Origin: Saprospiraceae bacterium
GTDB lineage: Bacteria; Bacteroidota; Bacteroidia; Chitinophagales; Saprospiraceae
Direction: 5' to 3'
Assembly (NCBI GenBank): GCA_023268675.1
Contig: JALQTV010000004.1
Location: 1 to 40,221, forward strand
Length of the DNA stretch: 40,221 nucleotides
This document shows, one piece after another, positions 1 through 8,135 of this stretch. The notes beneath the pieces are model-generated. The model was not told where the DNA came from, did no database searches, and was given only the letters and a program-made list of their open reading frames with translations. Each line of letters begins with the position of its first letter. The stretch's first letter is position 1. Made by a program: the position numbers and the translations under genes.

Positions 1-52
1 GATGACCCTCGCTTTACAAGAGCGATGCTCTGGCCAACTGAGCTAAGGCGGC
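1..52 (-). tRNA. tRNA-Thr (TGT), 3' part outside window
   Basis: Read on the minus strand, the sequence begins GCCGCC at position 52, continues with a normal D arm (TTAGCTCAGTTGG) and has an anticodon loop CTTGTAA, so the anticodon is TGT (Thr). The anticodon stem (TCGCT/AGCGA) pairs perfectly. The variable loop, T arm and 3' acceptor strand lie beyond the left edge, so the acceptor stem cannot be checked. It lies 21 nt downstream of tRNA-Asp on the same strand, and the two are probably cotranscribed from the promoter at 198-229. Confidence 0.92.
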
Positions 53-73
53 GTATTTATATTTAATTATGAG

Positions 74-147
74 CGACCTTGACGGGACTCGAACCCGCGA
101 CCCCGTGCGTGACAGGCACGTATTCTAACCAACTGAACTACCGGACC
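74..147 (-). tRNA. tRNA-Asp (GTC) with unusual acceptor stem
   Basis: This is a 74-nt tRNA read on the minus strand. The anticodon stem CGTGC/GCACG encloses the loop CTGTCAC, giving anticodon GTC (Asp). The D arm, the T arm (TTCGAGT loop) and the discriminator base G73 are all typical of bacterial tRNA-Asp. CCA is not encoded. The acceptor stem is odd: the 5' strand GGTCCGG faces the 3' strand CAAGGTC, leaving C5/A68 and G6/A67 unpaired, with two G-U type pairs in addition. The expected partner would be CCGGACC. It is either a genuine tRNA with a weakened acceptor stem, a degenerate gene, or a sequence or assembly error. Confidence 0.88.
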
Positions 148-197
148 TTTAACTGAGGATTTGGACACTGTTGCCCGCCTTTCTCTCAGTGCGTGTG

Positions 198-229
198 CAA
201 ATGTAAAACCAATTTTGAAATTATACAAG
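198..229 (-). promoter_or_regulatory. Promoter of the tRNA-Asp/tRNA-Thr unit
   Basis: On the minus strand, CTTG (229-226) is followed by a 20-nt spacer and TACATTTG (205-198). This fits the Bacteroidota primary sigma consensus TTTG, 19-21 nt, TANNTTTG, with one mismatch in the -33 box. Transcription would start near 191, about 44 nt before the tRNA-Asp 5' end. It lies back to back with the accA promoter. Confidence 0.6.
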
Positions 230-254
230 ATGTGAAGTAAAAAAAAGGAAAAAG

Positions 255-286
255 TTTTCAATCAACCTCGGAACAAGCTACCTTTG
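255..286 (+). promoter_or_regulatory. Promoter candidate for the accA operon
   Basis: TACCTTTG at 279-286 matches the Bacteroidota -7 box TANNTTTG exactly. TTTC at 256-259 is a 3-of-4 match to the -33 box with a 19-nt spacer. The predicted start near 293 gives a leader of about 40 nt before the accA ATG at 336. Confidence 0.5.
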
Positions 287-335
287 CAAGCCTTGGTAAA
301 CTTGCTGCTTATCATCAAACCTAAACTCGATTGCT

Positions 336-1322
336 ATGGTATTCCTTGATTTCGAAAAGCCCCTGGAAACTTTATACGAGCAACTGGAAAAAATCCAACA
401 GGTTGGTAGCGAAGGAGACATTGATGTGACGGAGATGATCAAAGAACTCGAAACGCGCATCAAAAACAAACGCAAAGAGATCTATGGCAATCTCAATGGC
501 TGGCAAAAAGTCCAGCTGTCCAGACACCCGGAAAGGCCCTATACCTTGTTCTATATCAGAGAAATGTGTAAAAAGTTCGTCGAATTGCACGGAGATCGCT
601 ATTTCCGCGATGACAAAGCCATTGTAGGCGGCATCGGCAATATGGACGGACAAACCGTAGTGATCATCGGACACCAAAAAGGAGTAAATACCAAAATGCG
701 CCAATACCGCAACTTCGGGATGGCCAACCCCGAAGGTTATCGCAAAGCGCTGCGCCTGATGAAACTGGCAGAACGGTTCAATTTCCCTGTCGTGAGCCTG
801 ATCGACACCCCGGGTGCATTCCCCGGTCTGGAAGCGGAAGAACGCGGACAGGCTGAAGCCATCGCACGCAACTTACTCGAAATGGCCCAACTGCGCGTAC
901 CGGTCGTCTGTGCCGTCATTGGCGAAGGAGCCTCCGGTGGCGCCATAGGCATAGGCCTGGGCGATCGTGTCTTTATGTTGGAAAACACCTGGTACTCTGT
1001 CATTTCACCAGAATCCTGCTCTTCTATCCTCTGGCGAAGCTGGGATAACAAAGAACAGGCTGCCGAGGCACTCAAATTAACTGCCGACGACATGCTCTCC
1101 TTCGGATTGATAGACGACATTATCAAGGAACCACTCGGTGGCGCACATACCGCTCCGGAAGAAATGGCCAAGACGCTGAAAAGACACCTGAAAAAAGCGA
1201 TTGCCGAATTGCAGGAACTGGACCCCGACGAACGCATTCGCCAGCGCATTGACAAATACGCCAATATGGGCGTTTATGATACCATTCCGGAAGGTGCCGA
1301 CGACGAAGGGACAAAAAAATAA
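336..1322 (+). CDS. accA: Acetyl-CoA carboxylase carboxyltransferase subunit alpha
   Basis: AccA pairs with AccD to form the carboxyltransferase of acetyl-CoA carboxylase, which moves the carboxyl group from carboxybiotin to acetyl-CoA to give malonyl-CoA, the first committed step of fatty acid synthesis; it is cytosolic. The 328-residue length is close to the usual ~320. The N-terminal FLDFEKPL segment and helical region match the family start, which supports the ATG at 336. The crotonase-fold core shows IDTPGAFPG (156-164) and the glycine-rich GEGASGGA (196-203) that forms the oxyanion hole region. accD is not in the window. The gene is first in a tight run with the DUF6913-like gene (9 nt downstream) and dapA. 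Known family, confident call. Confidence 0.97.
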   Translation: MVFLDFEKPLETLYEQLEKIQQVGSEGDIDVTEMIKELETRIKNKRKEIYGNLNGWQKVQLSRHPERPYTLFYIREMCKKFVELHGDRYFRDDKAIVGGIGNMDGQTVVIIGHQKGVNTKMRQYRNFGMANPEGYRKALRLMKLAERFNFPVVSLIDTPGAFPGLEAEERGQAEAIARNLLEMAQLRVPVVCAVIGEGASGGAIGIGLGDRVFMLENTWYSVISPESCSSILWRSWDNKEQAAEALKLTADDMLSFGLIDDIIKEPLGGAHTAPEEMAKTLKRHLKKAIAELQELDPDERIRQRIDKYANMGVYDTIPEGADDEGTKK

Positions 1323-1331
1323 ACCTATACC

Positions 1332-1880
1332 ATGAGCTTTTTCCAAAGCATCAAGTCCGGAATGTTTGATTTTTCGCTAAAGCGAAAATTGAAACAAAGG
1401 CGCTCCATCCCTTCTAAAGCGGTCAACCTGGAGAATGCCAAAAAAATCGGATTGCTGTTCGATGCCACAGAAGCCGATCAGCGGAAAATAGCTTTGGACT
1501 TTGCTGAAAAATGGCAAAAACAAAAAAAACAATTTCGCCTTCTGGGCTTTTTCAACAGCAAGCTGAAAAACGAAAACTTTACCTTCGATCACTACAATCT
1601 GAAAGACATCAATTGGTTTGGTGCTCCTGCCGGAGAAACCGTCAATAAATTTTTGGCAGAAGATTTCGATCTGCTCATTCACTTGTCCACCCACCCCAAC
1701 CTCCAGATGGAATACATCAGCCTGCTAGCCGTAGCTCCGCTGAAAATAGGTCCCCCTCCCGCAAGTATATCGGGCTATGACTTGATGTTCGAAGTGGCAG
1801 CTTCTTCGGGATTAAAGCAGTTTATCCAACAAATGGAAACCTTTTTGCAAAAAATAAATACGTCTCCTTCTCATGCTTGA
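1332..1880 (+). CDS. DUF6913-like conserved protein
   Basis: A 182-residue protein resembling a small family conserved in Bacteroidota (DUF6913), whose function is not known to me. It has no signal peptide or membrane segment and is probably cytosolic. The N-terminus is very basic (FSLKRKLKQRRSIPSKAV), which may suggest RNA or nucleic-acid contact; that is inference only. The middle alternates predicted strands and helices (KKIGLLFDATE, DLLIHLST, KIGPPPASISGYDLMF). It begins 9 nt after accA and its last 8 nt overlap the start of dapA, so it is almost certainly translated from the same mRNA. The family assignment is from memory of sequence style rather than a search. Confidence 0.8.
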   Translation: MSFFQSIKSGMFDFSLKRKLKQRRSIPSKAVNLENAKKIGLLFDATEADQRKIALDFAEKWQKQKKQFRLLGFFNSKLKNENFTFDHYNLKDINWFGAPAGETVNKFLAEDFDLLIHLSTHPNLQMEYISLLAVAPLKIGPPPASISGYDLMFEVAASSGLKQFIQQMETFLQKINTSPSHA

Positions 1881-2760
1881 TCTTTCCGGTACTGGAGTGG
1901 CACTGGTTACTCCTTTCAAAAACAACCAAATCGATTTCGAATCTCTGACCGGCATCATCCATCATGTCATTGAGGGAGGAGTAGAATACATTGTTTCACT
2001 GGGTACAACCGGCGAGGCCATCACCCTCAGCCCGGAAGAATGCATAGACGTACTACACTTTACCCGCGAGGTAGTCAAGGATCGCGTTCCTATCATAGCA
2101 GGCCACTTCGGCGGCAACTATACCGAAAAGTTGTACGAAAGGATTGCCAATTACGATCTGACGGGCATCAGTGCAATCATGTCCAGTAGTCCGGCTTACA
2201 GCAAACCCGCCCAAGAGGGCATCTTCCTGCATTACATGCGCATTGCCGAGGCGTCTCCCCTGCCCATCATAATCTACAATGTTCCCGGTCGTACCGCTTC
2301 CAATATCAGTGCGGATACGATCGTTCGCCTGGCACATGCCAACGAAAAATTTATTGCCGTCAAAGAAGCTTCAGGGGACCTGACACAGTCCATGCAAATC
2401 CTGAAAAACAAACCCGACAATTTCAAACTCATATCCGGCGACGATGCCCTTACGCTTCCTCTTATTTCCTGTGGAGCTTCGGGTGTGATCTCTGTAATAG
2501 CCAATGCTTATCCGCATACTTTTTCCCAAATGGTTCGCTCAGCGCTAAACGGCGATTTTGCGACAGCCCGTGACCTCAACAACGAACTGCTGGATGTGCA
2601 TCCCTGGCTGTACGTCGAAGGCAATCCGGCCGGTATCAAAACAGCAATGGCCATCAAGGGCTTTTGCGCTTCGGACATGCGCATTCCTCTGGTTCCCCTT
2701 TCTGCTCCTTCGCGCAAATCGCTCGAACAAGCCATGGAGGGAGTCAGATTCAATCATTGA
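1873..2760 (+). CDS. dapA: 4-hydroxy-tetrahydrodipicolinate synthase
   Basis: DapA condenses pyruvate with aspartate semialdehyde in the diaminopimelate/lysine pathway, which feeds peptidoglycan and lysine synthesis. The 295-residue TIM barrel is of normal length. Visible active-site features are the GTTGEA loop (44-49, Thr45/Thr46), Tyr135 in YNVPGRT, Arg140, and the Schiff-base Lys164 in VKEASGD. The ATG at 1873 sits inside the 3' end of the upstream gene (8-nt overlap), which suggests translational coupling. A stretch reading AGHFGGN at 76-82 replaces the more usual GTGSN-type sequence, but the catalytic residues are intact, so normal function is expected. Confidence 0.96.
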   Translation: MLDLSGTGVALVTPFKNNQIDFESLTGIIHHVIEGGVEYIVSLGTTGEAITLSPEECIDVLHFTREVVKDRVPIIAGHFGGNYTEKLYERIANYDLTGISAIMSSSPAYSKPAQEGIFLHYMRIAEASPLPIIIYNVPGRTASNISADTIVRLAHANEKFIAVKEASGDLTQSMQILKNKPDNFKLISGDDALTLPLISCGASGVISVIANAYPHTFSQMVRSALNGDFATARDLNNELLDVHPWLYVEGNPAGIKTAMAIKGFCASDMRIPLVPLSAPSRKSLEQAMEGVRFNH

Positions 2761-2794
2761 TTGTGCTTTGGGCTTGCCCGCATTAAACCATATC

Positions 2795-2817
2795 CCTTAT
2801 AACTGGGTTTTATAAGG
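2795..2817 (+). promoter_or_regulatory. Perfect 8-bp inverted repeat before the MoaD-like gene
   Basis: CCTTATAA (2795-2802) and TTATAAGG (2810-2817) form a perfect 8-bp stem with a 7-nt loop. The 3' arm ends in AAGG, 14 nt before the ATG at 2832, and is followed by AAAAGG. The hairpin could occlude part of the ribosome-binding region or mark an operator; it lacks a T-run and is A/T-rich, so it is a weak terminator at best. Confidence 0.4.
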
Positions 2818-2831
2818 AAAAGGAAAATTCT

Positions 2832-3104
2832 ATGCCTACTGTACACTTCACTCAGGCATTGAGAAGGTTCTTCAATGACCTGGACTCCGTAGAGACTTCA
2901 GAGCAAAGCATTACCAGCATTCTCGAATACATAGACCAACAGTGGCCAGGTATCCGCGACTACATCGTGGACGATCAGGGCAAACTGCGCCAACACGTCA
3001 ATATTTTTATTGATGGAGAATTGATTCAGGACAGAGAGGGATTAAGTGATCCTGTATCTCCCAAAAGCGAGGTTTATTTCTTTCAGGCCCTGTCCGGTGG
3101 ATAG
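2832..3104 (+). CDS. MoaD/ThiS-like sulfur-carrier or ubiquitin-like protein
   Basis: A 90-residue protein that begins with a beta strand (MPTVHFT) and ends in Leu-Ser-Gly-Gly. The C-terminal di-glycine is the signature of MoaD/ThiS ubiquitin-fold proteins, which carry sulfur as a C-terminal thiocarboxylate after activation by an E1-like enzyme. The segment HVNIFIDGELI (55-65) matches the VxVNG-type strand and turn of the MoaD family. No MoaE, MoeB, ThiF or ThiG partner lies in the window, so the acceptor (molybdopterin, thiamine or another cofactor) cannot be named. It lies 71 nt after dapA and may be cotranscribed. A strong stem-loop starts 2 nt after its stop. Confidence 0.85.
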   Translation: MPTVHFTQALRRFFNDLDSVETSEQSITSILEYIDQQWPGIRDYIVDDQGKLRQHVNIFIDGELIQDREGLSDPVSPKSEVYFFQALSGG

Positions 3105-3105
3105 T

Positions 3106-3140
3106 AAGTTGCTGCCTGAAATGATTTCAGACAGCAACTT
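3106..3140. terminator. Long bidirectional stem-loop between convergent genes
   Basis: Positions 3106-3121 and 3125-3140 form a 16-bp stem with a single C/A mismatch and a 3-nt loop. It lies between the MoaD-like stop at 3104 and the convergent M20D gene ending at 3153. There is no T-run on either strand, so it may act as a transcript-end stabiliser or a non-canonical terminator for both directions. Confidence 0.7.
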
Positions 3141-3152
3141 GAGAAAGTCTAT

Positions 3153-4781
3153 TTAATCTTTCTTACCCTCTCCACTTTCGATCTTTTCTTTCTGATCCGC
3201 TCTCAGTGTAGGATACTGGATGCCCAGCTGCTCGAGGTAGCTGTTGTATTTTGTTTCGTCGTAGTAGAAAGGCTCCAACTGCGACTTGAATTCCTGCATG
3301 ATCTCCGTATTAAGATAAATCGCAGGCTGATCGTCTTTGGTAACCATCGGGATGTACTCTTGCTTCATGCCCTGCTCTTCCTCGAAATATTTTTTGGCGT
3401 CAGCCACTAATTCGGGCTGCAACAAAAAGTCCAGCAAAGTCATGGCTTCTACCTTGGCCCCTGCAACTACGCCTTTATGAGCGATAGGAGTAGCCATAGA
3501 AATGGCGTTGGACCAGTGGTGTCCCTGCAAACCCGGGATATTGGACGGGAAGCGAAGATTTACTGTAGGCAACTTCCAGGAAATATCCCCGATGTCATCG
3601 CTGCCACCGGATCGGGGATTGCTGGTAGGTCTGCCCAGATCTGACAATTCGGTCTCCAAACCGTCAGTTATATTAGAATTTACTTCTATTTGTACTCCTT
3701 TAGCAAGCATTTGATCGGCTTCTGACCATTCTGGAAGTCCTACAGTCTGAATGTTCTCGTACATTTTTTCGGCAATCACTTTGTTGAAGTGGCGGGGCCA
3801 GGCTGAGCCCAAAACCTTCTTACTTACCGTAGTTTTGGTCATTAGCGCTGCTCCATCGGCAATTTTGTTGGCCCAGTCGTACAACTCCATGATCTGGGGG
3901 TACGTAAGGTGTCGGAAATAATACCAGATGGAAGCCTTGGAAGGAACCACATTGGGCTGGTCACCCCCATTGGTAATGACAGAGTGCGAACGCTGGTAAG
4001 GATCCAGGTGTTCGCGAGCGTATTGCCAGCCTATGTTCATCAATTCCACTGCGTCGGCAGCACTGCGGCCTCTCCAGGGGGAACCTGCGGAGTGGGCAGA
4101 TTCTCCTTCGAAAGTATATTCCACAGAAATCAAACCCGTACCGGGTGCCTGCCCATAAGCCACACTCATATTGCTGCTTACGTGTGTAAAAATACACATG
4201 TCCACATCGTCAAAATAGCCGTCGCGGGTATAATAGGCTTTGGTACCTACCAGTTCTTCTGCTACCCCGGGCCATACAATCAGGGTACCCGAAATGCCCT
4301 CTCTTTCCATGATTTCCTTTACTGCAAGTACAGAAACGACGTTGAGCGGAGTGCCTGCATTGTGGCCTTCACCGTGTCCGGGAGCGCCATCTACGATGGG
4401 GTCGTGGTAGGCTACTCCCGGCTTTTGTGAAGCTTTGGGGATGCAGTCGATATCACTGCCGATGGCAATTACGGGACTGCCGGAACCCCATTTGGCCCAC
4501 CAGGCAGTAGGTACGCCCGAGATGCCGTGTTCTACTTCAAAACCATTGTCTTTCAGGATATCGGTGATGTATTTGGAGCCTTCAAATTCCTGGAAGCCCA
4601 ATTCAGCAAAACTGAACACCTTATCAACCATCACCTGAGCCATTTTGGCGTTGGCCTGGATTTTCTCCTGCACCTCTTGTTTCAGCGCATCAATTTTTTC
4701 CGGAGAATATTTTTGGCCGAAGGCAAAAGAAGCGGTAGCAACCCAAAGGATGGCCACCATGAATGTTTGTTTCAATTTCAT
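3153..4781 (-). CDS. Secreted M20D-type amidohydrolase (AbgB-like), copy 1
   Basis: A 542-residue metalloamidase of peptidase family M20, subfamily D, related to AbgB (p-aminobenzoyl-glutamate hydrolase subunit). The N-terminus is a signal peptide ending near FAFGQ (residue 23), so it should act in the periplasm or outside. Likely metal-site residues are Asp110 (GSDID), His140 in GHGEGHN, Glu175/Glu176 (VAEE), His200 (FTH) and the late GLQGHHW. The motif that is usually Cys-Gly-His in M20D is Glu-Gly-His here (Glu138). The dimerisation-domain segment AHSAGSPWRGRSAADA is intact. Its neighbour 34 nt upstream is a close paralogue on the same strand, so the pair is a tandem duplication. The substrate is unknown: N-acyl amino acids, small peptides or folate breakdown products are possible. 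Confidence 0.88.
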   Translation of the reverse strand: MKLKQTFMVAILWVATASFAFGQKYSPEKIDALKQEVQEKIQANAKMAQVMVDKVFSFAELGFQEFEGSKYITDILKDNGFEVEHGISGVPTAWWAKWGSGSPVIAIGSDIDCIPKASQKPGVAYHDPIVDGAPGHGEGHNAGTPLNVVSVLAVKEIMEREGISGTLIVWPGVAEELVGTKAYYTRDGYFDDVDMCIFTHVSSNMSVAYGQAPGTGLISVEYTFEGESAHSAGSPWRGRSAADAVELMNIGWQYAREHLDPYQRSHSVITNGGDQPNVVPSKASIWYYFRHLTYPQIMELYDWANKIADGAALMTKTTVSKKVLGSAWPRHFNKVIAEKMYENIQTVGLPEWSEADQMLAKGVQIEVNSNITDGLETELSDLGRPTSNPRSGGSDDIGDISWKLPTVNLRFPSNIPGLQGHHWSNAISMATPIAHKGVVAGAKVEAMTLLDFLLQPELVADAKKYFEEEQGMKQEYIPMVTKDDQPAIYLNTEIMQEFKSQLEPFYYDETKYNSYLEQLGIQYPTLRADQKEKIESGEGKKD

Positions 4782-4814
4782 TATTCGCTTTGTTTTTACA
4801 TTAAAAAATTCAGA

Positions 4815-6428
4815 TTATTTGTTCCCTCCACCGGATTGCACTGCACTTCGGAGGGTAGGGTATTTGATGCCCAACTGTTCCATATAGGAATTGTACTTGG
4901 TTTCATCGTAATAAAAAGGTTCCAGCTGCGACTTGAATTCTTCCATGATCTCCTTGTTGAGGTACACTGCAGGCCGATCATCTTTGCCCACCATCGGGAT
5001 ATACTCCTGTTTCATGCCCTGCTCTTCGCGGAAATAGGTTTTGGCATCTTCTACCAGTTGTGGCTGCAAGAAGAAATCAAGAAGCGTCATGGCTTCGGCT
5101 TTGGCGCCTGCCACTACTCCTTTGTGTGCAATCGGAGTGGCCATGGCTACTGCGTTGGACCAGTGGTGGCCTTGCAAGCCGGGAATATTGGAGGGATAAC
5201 CCATGGTCACGGTTGGCAATTTCCAGGAAATATCTCCGATATCGTCACTTCCGCCTGATGCAGGATTTCTGACAGGACGCCCCAGCTCGCTGATCTCTGT
5301 TTCCAGTCCTTCCGTTTTGTAAGAATTCACTTCTTTTTGCAGAGAAACTGCCAGTGCCTGGTCTTCTTCGGACCACTCGGGCAAACCTACAGACTGTATG
5401 TTTTCATACATTTTTTCGGCAATCACCTTGTTAAAGTGGCGGGGCCAGGCAGAACCTAAAATTTTTCTGGATACTGTGGTTTTCGTCATCATGGCCGCTC
5501 CATCGGCCACTTTGTTCGCCCAGTCGTAAGATTCCATGATCTGTGGGTAAGTCATATGGCGGAAATAGTACCAGATCGAAGCCTTGGAAGGCACTACATT
5601 AGGCTGATCTCCCCCATTAGTGATCACTGAATGCGAGCGTTGCAGGGGATCCAGGTGTTCGCGGGCATATTGCCAACCTATGTTCATCAGTTCTACTGCA
5701 TCGGCAGCACTGCGGCCTCTCCAGGGAGAACCTGCAGCGTGAGCGGACTCTCCTTCAAAAGTATATTCTACAGAAATGAGCCCGGTACCTTGTCCCTGTC
5801 CCCAGGAAACCCCCAGATTGCTGGCGACGTGGGTAAAAATACACATATCCACCTCGTCAAAATAGCCATCGCGGGTGTAGTATGCCTTGGTACCCAATTG
5901 TTCTTCCGCAACTCCCGGCCACACGATGATTGTTCCGGGAATGCCCTCTCTTTCCATGATTTCTTTCACAGAAAGTACAGCAATGATATTCAGCGGCGTT
6001 CCGGAATTGTGCCCTTCACCATGTCCCGGAGCACCTTCTACGATGGGATCGTGATAAGCTACTCCCGGTTTTTGTGAAGCTTTGGGGATACAATCAATGT
6101 CACTGCCCAGAGCTATGACCGGACTGCCGGAGCCCCATTTCGCCCACCAGGCGGTAGGTACACCTGAAATGCCGTGCTGTACTTCAAAACCATTGTCTTT
6201 AAGGATATCGGTCAGGTATTTGGAAGTTTCAAACTCCTGAAATCCGAGTTCGGCAAAACTGAACACTTTGTCCACCATCACCTGAGCCATTTTGGCTCTT
6301 GCCTCCACTTTTTCAACTACCTCTTTTTTCAAAGCTTCGAGTCGTGCATCTGAAGGGGCCTGTGCCTGCATTTGGCCAACGCCGACCAATAGGGCAAGCC
6401 CCAGCAATAAAGTTGGAATTCGTTTCAT
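4815..6428 (-). CDS. Secreted M20D-type amidohydrolase (AbgB-like), copy 2
   Basis: A 537-residue paralogue of the downstream gene, with matching residue numbering through the catalytic domain. It has a signal peptide ending near MQAQA (residue 24). Glu138 again replaces the usual M20D Cys in GHGEGHN, with His140, Glu175/176 and His200 present. Most of the two proteins align without gaps; differences concentrate in the signal peptide, in the 205-212 loop (LGVSWGQG against MSVAYGQA), around 365-380 and at the C-terminus, where copy 1 has an extra lysine/glutamate-rich tail. This copy is first in the pair and probably carries the promoter, although no good TANNTTTG box was found in 6429-6554. 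It is divergent from the deacylase-family gene at 6555. Confidence 0.88.
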   Translation of the reverse strand: MKRIPTLLLGLALLVGVGQMQAQAPSDARLEALKKEVVEKVEARAKMAQVMVDKVFSFAELGFQEFETSKYLTDILKDNGFEVQHGISGVPTAWWAKWGSGSPVIALGSDIDCIPKASQKPGVAYHDPIVEGAPGHGEGHNSGTPLNIIAVLSVKEIMEREGIPGTIIVWPGVAEEQLGTKAYYTRDGYFDEVDMCIFTHVASNLGVSWGQGQGTGLISVEYTFEGESAHAAGSPWRGRSAADAVELMNIGWQYAREHLDPLQRSHSVITNGGDQPNVVPSKASIWYYFRHMTYPQIMESYDWANKVADGAAMMTKTTVSRKILGSAWPRHFNKVIAEKMYENIQSVGLPEWSEEDQALAVSLQKEVNSYKTEGLETEISELGRPVRNPASGGSDDIGDISWKLPTVTMGYPSNIPGLQGHHWSNAVAMATPIAHKGVVAGAKAEAMTLLDFFLQPQLVEDAKTYFREEQGMKQEYIPMVGKDDRPAVYLNKEIMEEFKSQLEPFYYDETKYNSYMEQLGIKYPTLRSAVQSGGGNK

Positions 6429-6554
6429 GTCATCTAGTTTGTTTTAAGAATGTTTGAATTTATCATTTTTTCGCTCAATTCCTGCCAATTTAAAAGCCTG
6501 AAATTCTATATTTAGCATAAATATTCAAGGAACCGACTTTAAATCTACTGCTCT

Positions 6555-8135
6555 ATGCTAAAGAATATCACCAGTCTGTTTGCTGTCCTGCTGATGCTCA
6601 ACTCCTGCAGCGATCCTTCCTACGACCTCATCATCAAAAACGGTACCGTTTACGACGGCAGCGGCGCTCCAGGCCAATCGCTGGATATAGCCATCCGGGG
6701 TGATAAAATCGTCAAAATAGCTCCGGATATTACGGGGGAAAGCACCGAGGTAATCGATGCCACGGGGATGGCAGTCAGCCCGGGGTTCATAGATCTGCAC
6801 ACCCATCTGGAGCCCCTTCCAGTAGACCCCAAAGCAGAAAGTCACGTCAGACAGGGTGTTACACTGGCTTTGGGCGGACCTGACGGCTCCAGTCCAATGC
6901 CTCTGGCTCACTACCTCGACTCTCTCGAAAAGATTACCATAGGTATGAATGTGGCTTATCTGGTCGGGCACAACAGCGTTCGGTCAGAAGTCATGGGATT
7001 GGTTGACAGAGACCCTGATGCAGAGGAACTAGAGCAGATGAAAGCATTGATAGAACAGGGAATGAAAGATGGCGCTTTCGGCATATCTACCGGGCTCAAA
7101 TATTTGCCGGGTACTTATTCCAAAGTGGAGGAAGTCATAGAACTATCCAAAGTCGCCGCTGCTCACGGCGGCATTTATACCTCGCATTTGCGTGAAGAAG
7201 GACTGCAACTGCTTGATGGAGTTACTGAAGCCATCCGCATTGCAGAGGAAGCCGCTATCCCGGTAGTTCTGACGCACCACAAAGTGGTAGGCTATCCCAT
7301 GTGGGGCAGTAGCAGCAAAACCCTGGCACTGGTCGACGAAGCGAATGCCAAAGGGCTCGATGTAATGATTGACCAATATCCCTACACCGCCAGCCATACC
7401 AGTATCAGCATTATTATTCCTTCCTGGGCTTTGGAAGGGGATCCGGTAAAAAAATTCACCCAACGATGCCAGGATCCCGCTCTGCGAGACAGCATCAAAG
7501 AACGCATTATTTTTAACCTCATCAATGACAGAGGAGGCAATGACCTTCGTCGGGTACAGTTTTCTCGAGTATCGTGGAATCCTGAACTGGAAGGCAAGAC
7601 CCTCTACGATTGGGTTTTACAGGAAGGGATGGAACCCACCCTCGAAAATGGAGCCGAGTTGGTTATTCAAGCACAACTCAACGGAGGAGCCAACTGCATC
7701 TTCCATGCGATGTCTGACGAAGATGTGGACCGCATCATGCAGCATCCAAAAACCATGGTCGCTTCTGATGGACGTTTGTCACAACCCGGCAATGGGCACC
7801 CACATCCCCGGGCTTATGGAACTTTCCCCCGGGTATTGGGACACTATGTCCGCGACAAGCAAGTATTGCCGCTGGAAACCGCGCTCTACAAGATGACCGG
7901 CATGCCTGCAGATCGCATGGGACTGAATGACAGAGGATACCTTCGCGAGGGATACTTTGCAGATATTACCATTTTTGATCCTGCTACAGTAGCTGACCAA
8001 TCTACCTTTGAAGCTCCGCACCAATATCCTTCCGGAATAGACTATGTCTTTGTCAATGGCGTCAAGGTAGTGGACAAGGGCGAGTATGTCGATAAGAGAG
8101 CAGGTAGGGTGCTTCGAAAAGCGAGTGGGCACTAA
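6555..8135 (+). CDS. N-acyl-D-amino-acid deacylase family lipoprotein, copy 1
   Basis: A 526-residue amidohydrolase-superfamily protein of the D-aminoacylase type; characterised members remove the acyl group from N-acyl-D-amino acids with Zn. The lipobox LNSC puts the lipidated Cys at 18, so it should be membrane-anchored. Metal-site residues visible: His82 and His84 (HTH), His211 (YTSHLRE), His241 (THHK) and Asp405 (ASDG). The metal-ligand Cys of the Alcaligenes enzyme appears to be replaced by Asp110 (GGPDG). The small N-terminal beta domain (YDLIIKNGTVYDG) and the C-terminal return (ADITIFDPATV) are typical. It shares a 4-bp tail-to-tail overlap with the paaK-like gene. Substrate specificity (D-amino acids, imides or other acyl amides) is not readable. 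Confidence 0.88.
   Translation: MLKNITSLFAVLLMLNSCSDPSYDLIIKNGTVYDGSGAPGQSLDIAIRGDKIVKIAPDITGESTEVIDATGMAVSPGFIDLHTHLEPLPVDPKAESHVRQGVTLALGGPDGSSPMPLAHYLDSLEKITIGMNVAYLVGHNSVRSEVMGLVDRDPDAEELEQMKALIEQGMKDGAFGISTGLKYLPGTYSKVEEVIELSKVAAAHGGIYTSHLREEGLQLLDGVTEAIRIAEEAAIPVVLTHHKVVGYPMWGSSSKTLALVDEANAKGLDVMIDQYPYTASHTSISIIIPSWALEGDPVKKFTQRCQDPALRDSIKERIIFNLINDRGGNDLRRVQFSRVSWNPELEGKTLYDWVLQEGMEPTLENGAELVIQAQLNGGANCIFHAMSDEDVDRIMQHPKTMVASDGRLSQPGNGHPHPRAYGTFPRVLGHYVRDKQVLPLETALYKMTGMPADRMGLNDRGYLREGYFADITIFDPATVADQSTFEAPHQYPSGIDYVFVNGVKVVDKGEYVDKRAGRVLRKASGH

Noticed and set aside
4527-5258. 243-codon plus-strand frame spanning the junction of the two M20D genes
   Set aside because: It is antisense to both copies, has a low-complexity composition and no family features, while the minus-strand genes are certain.
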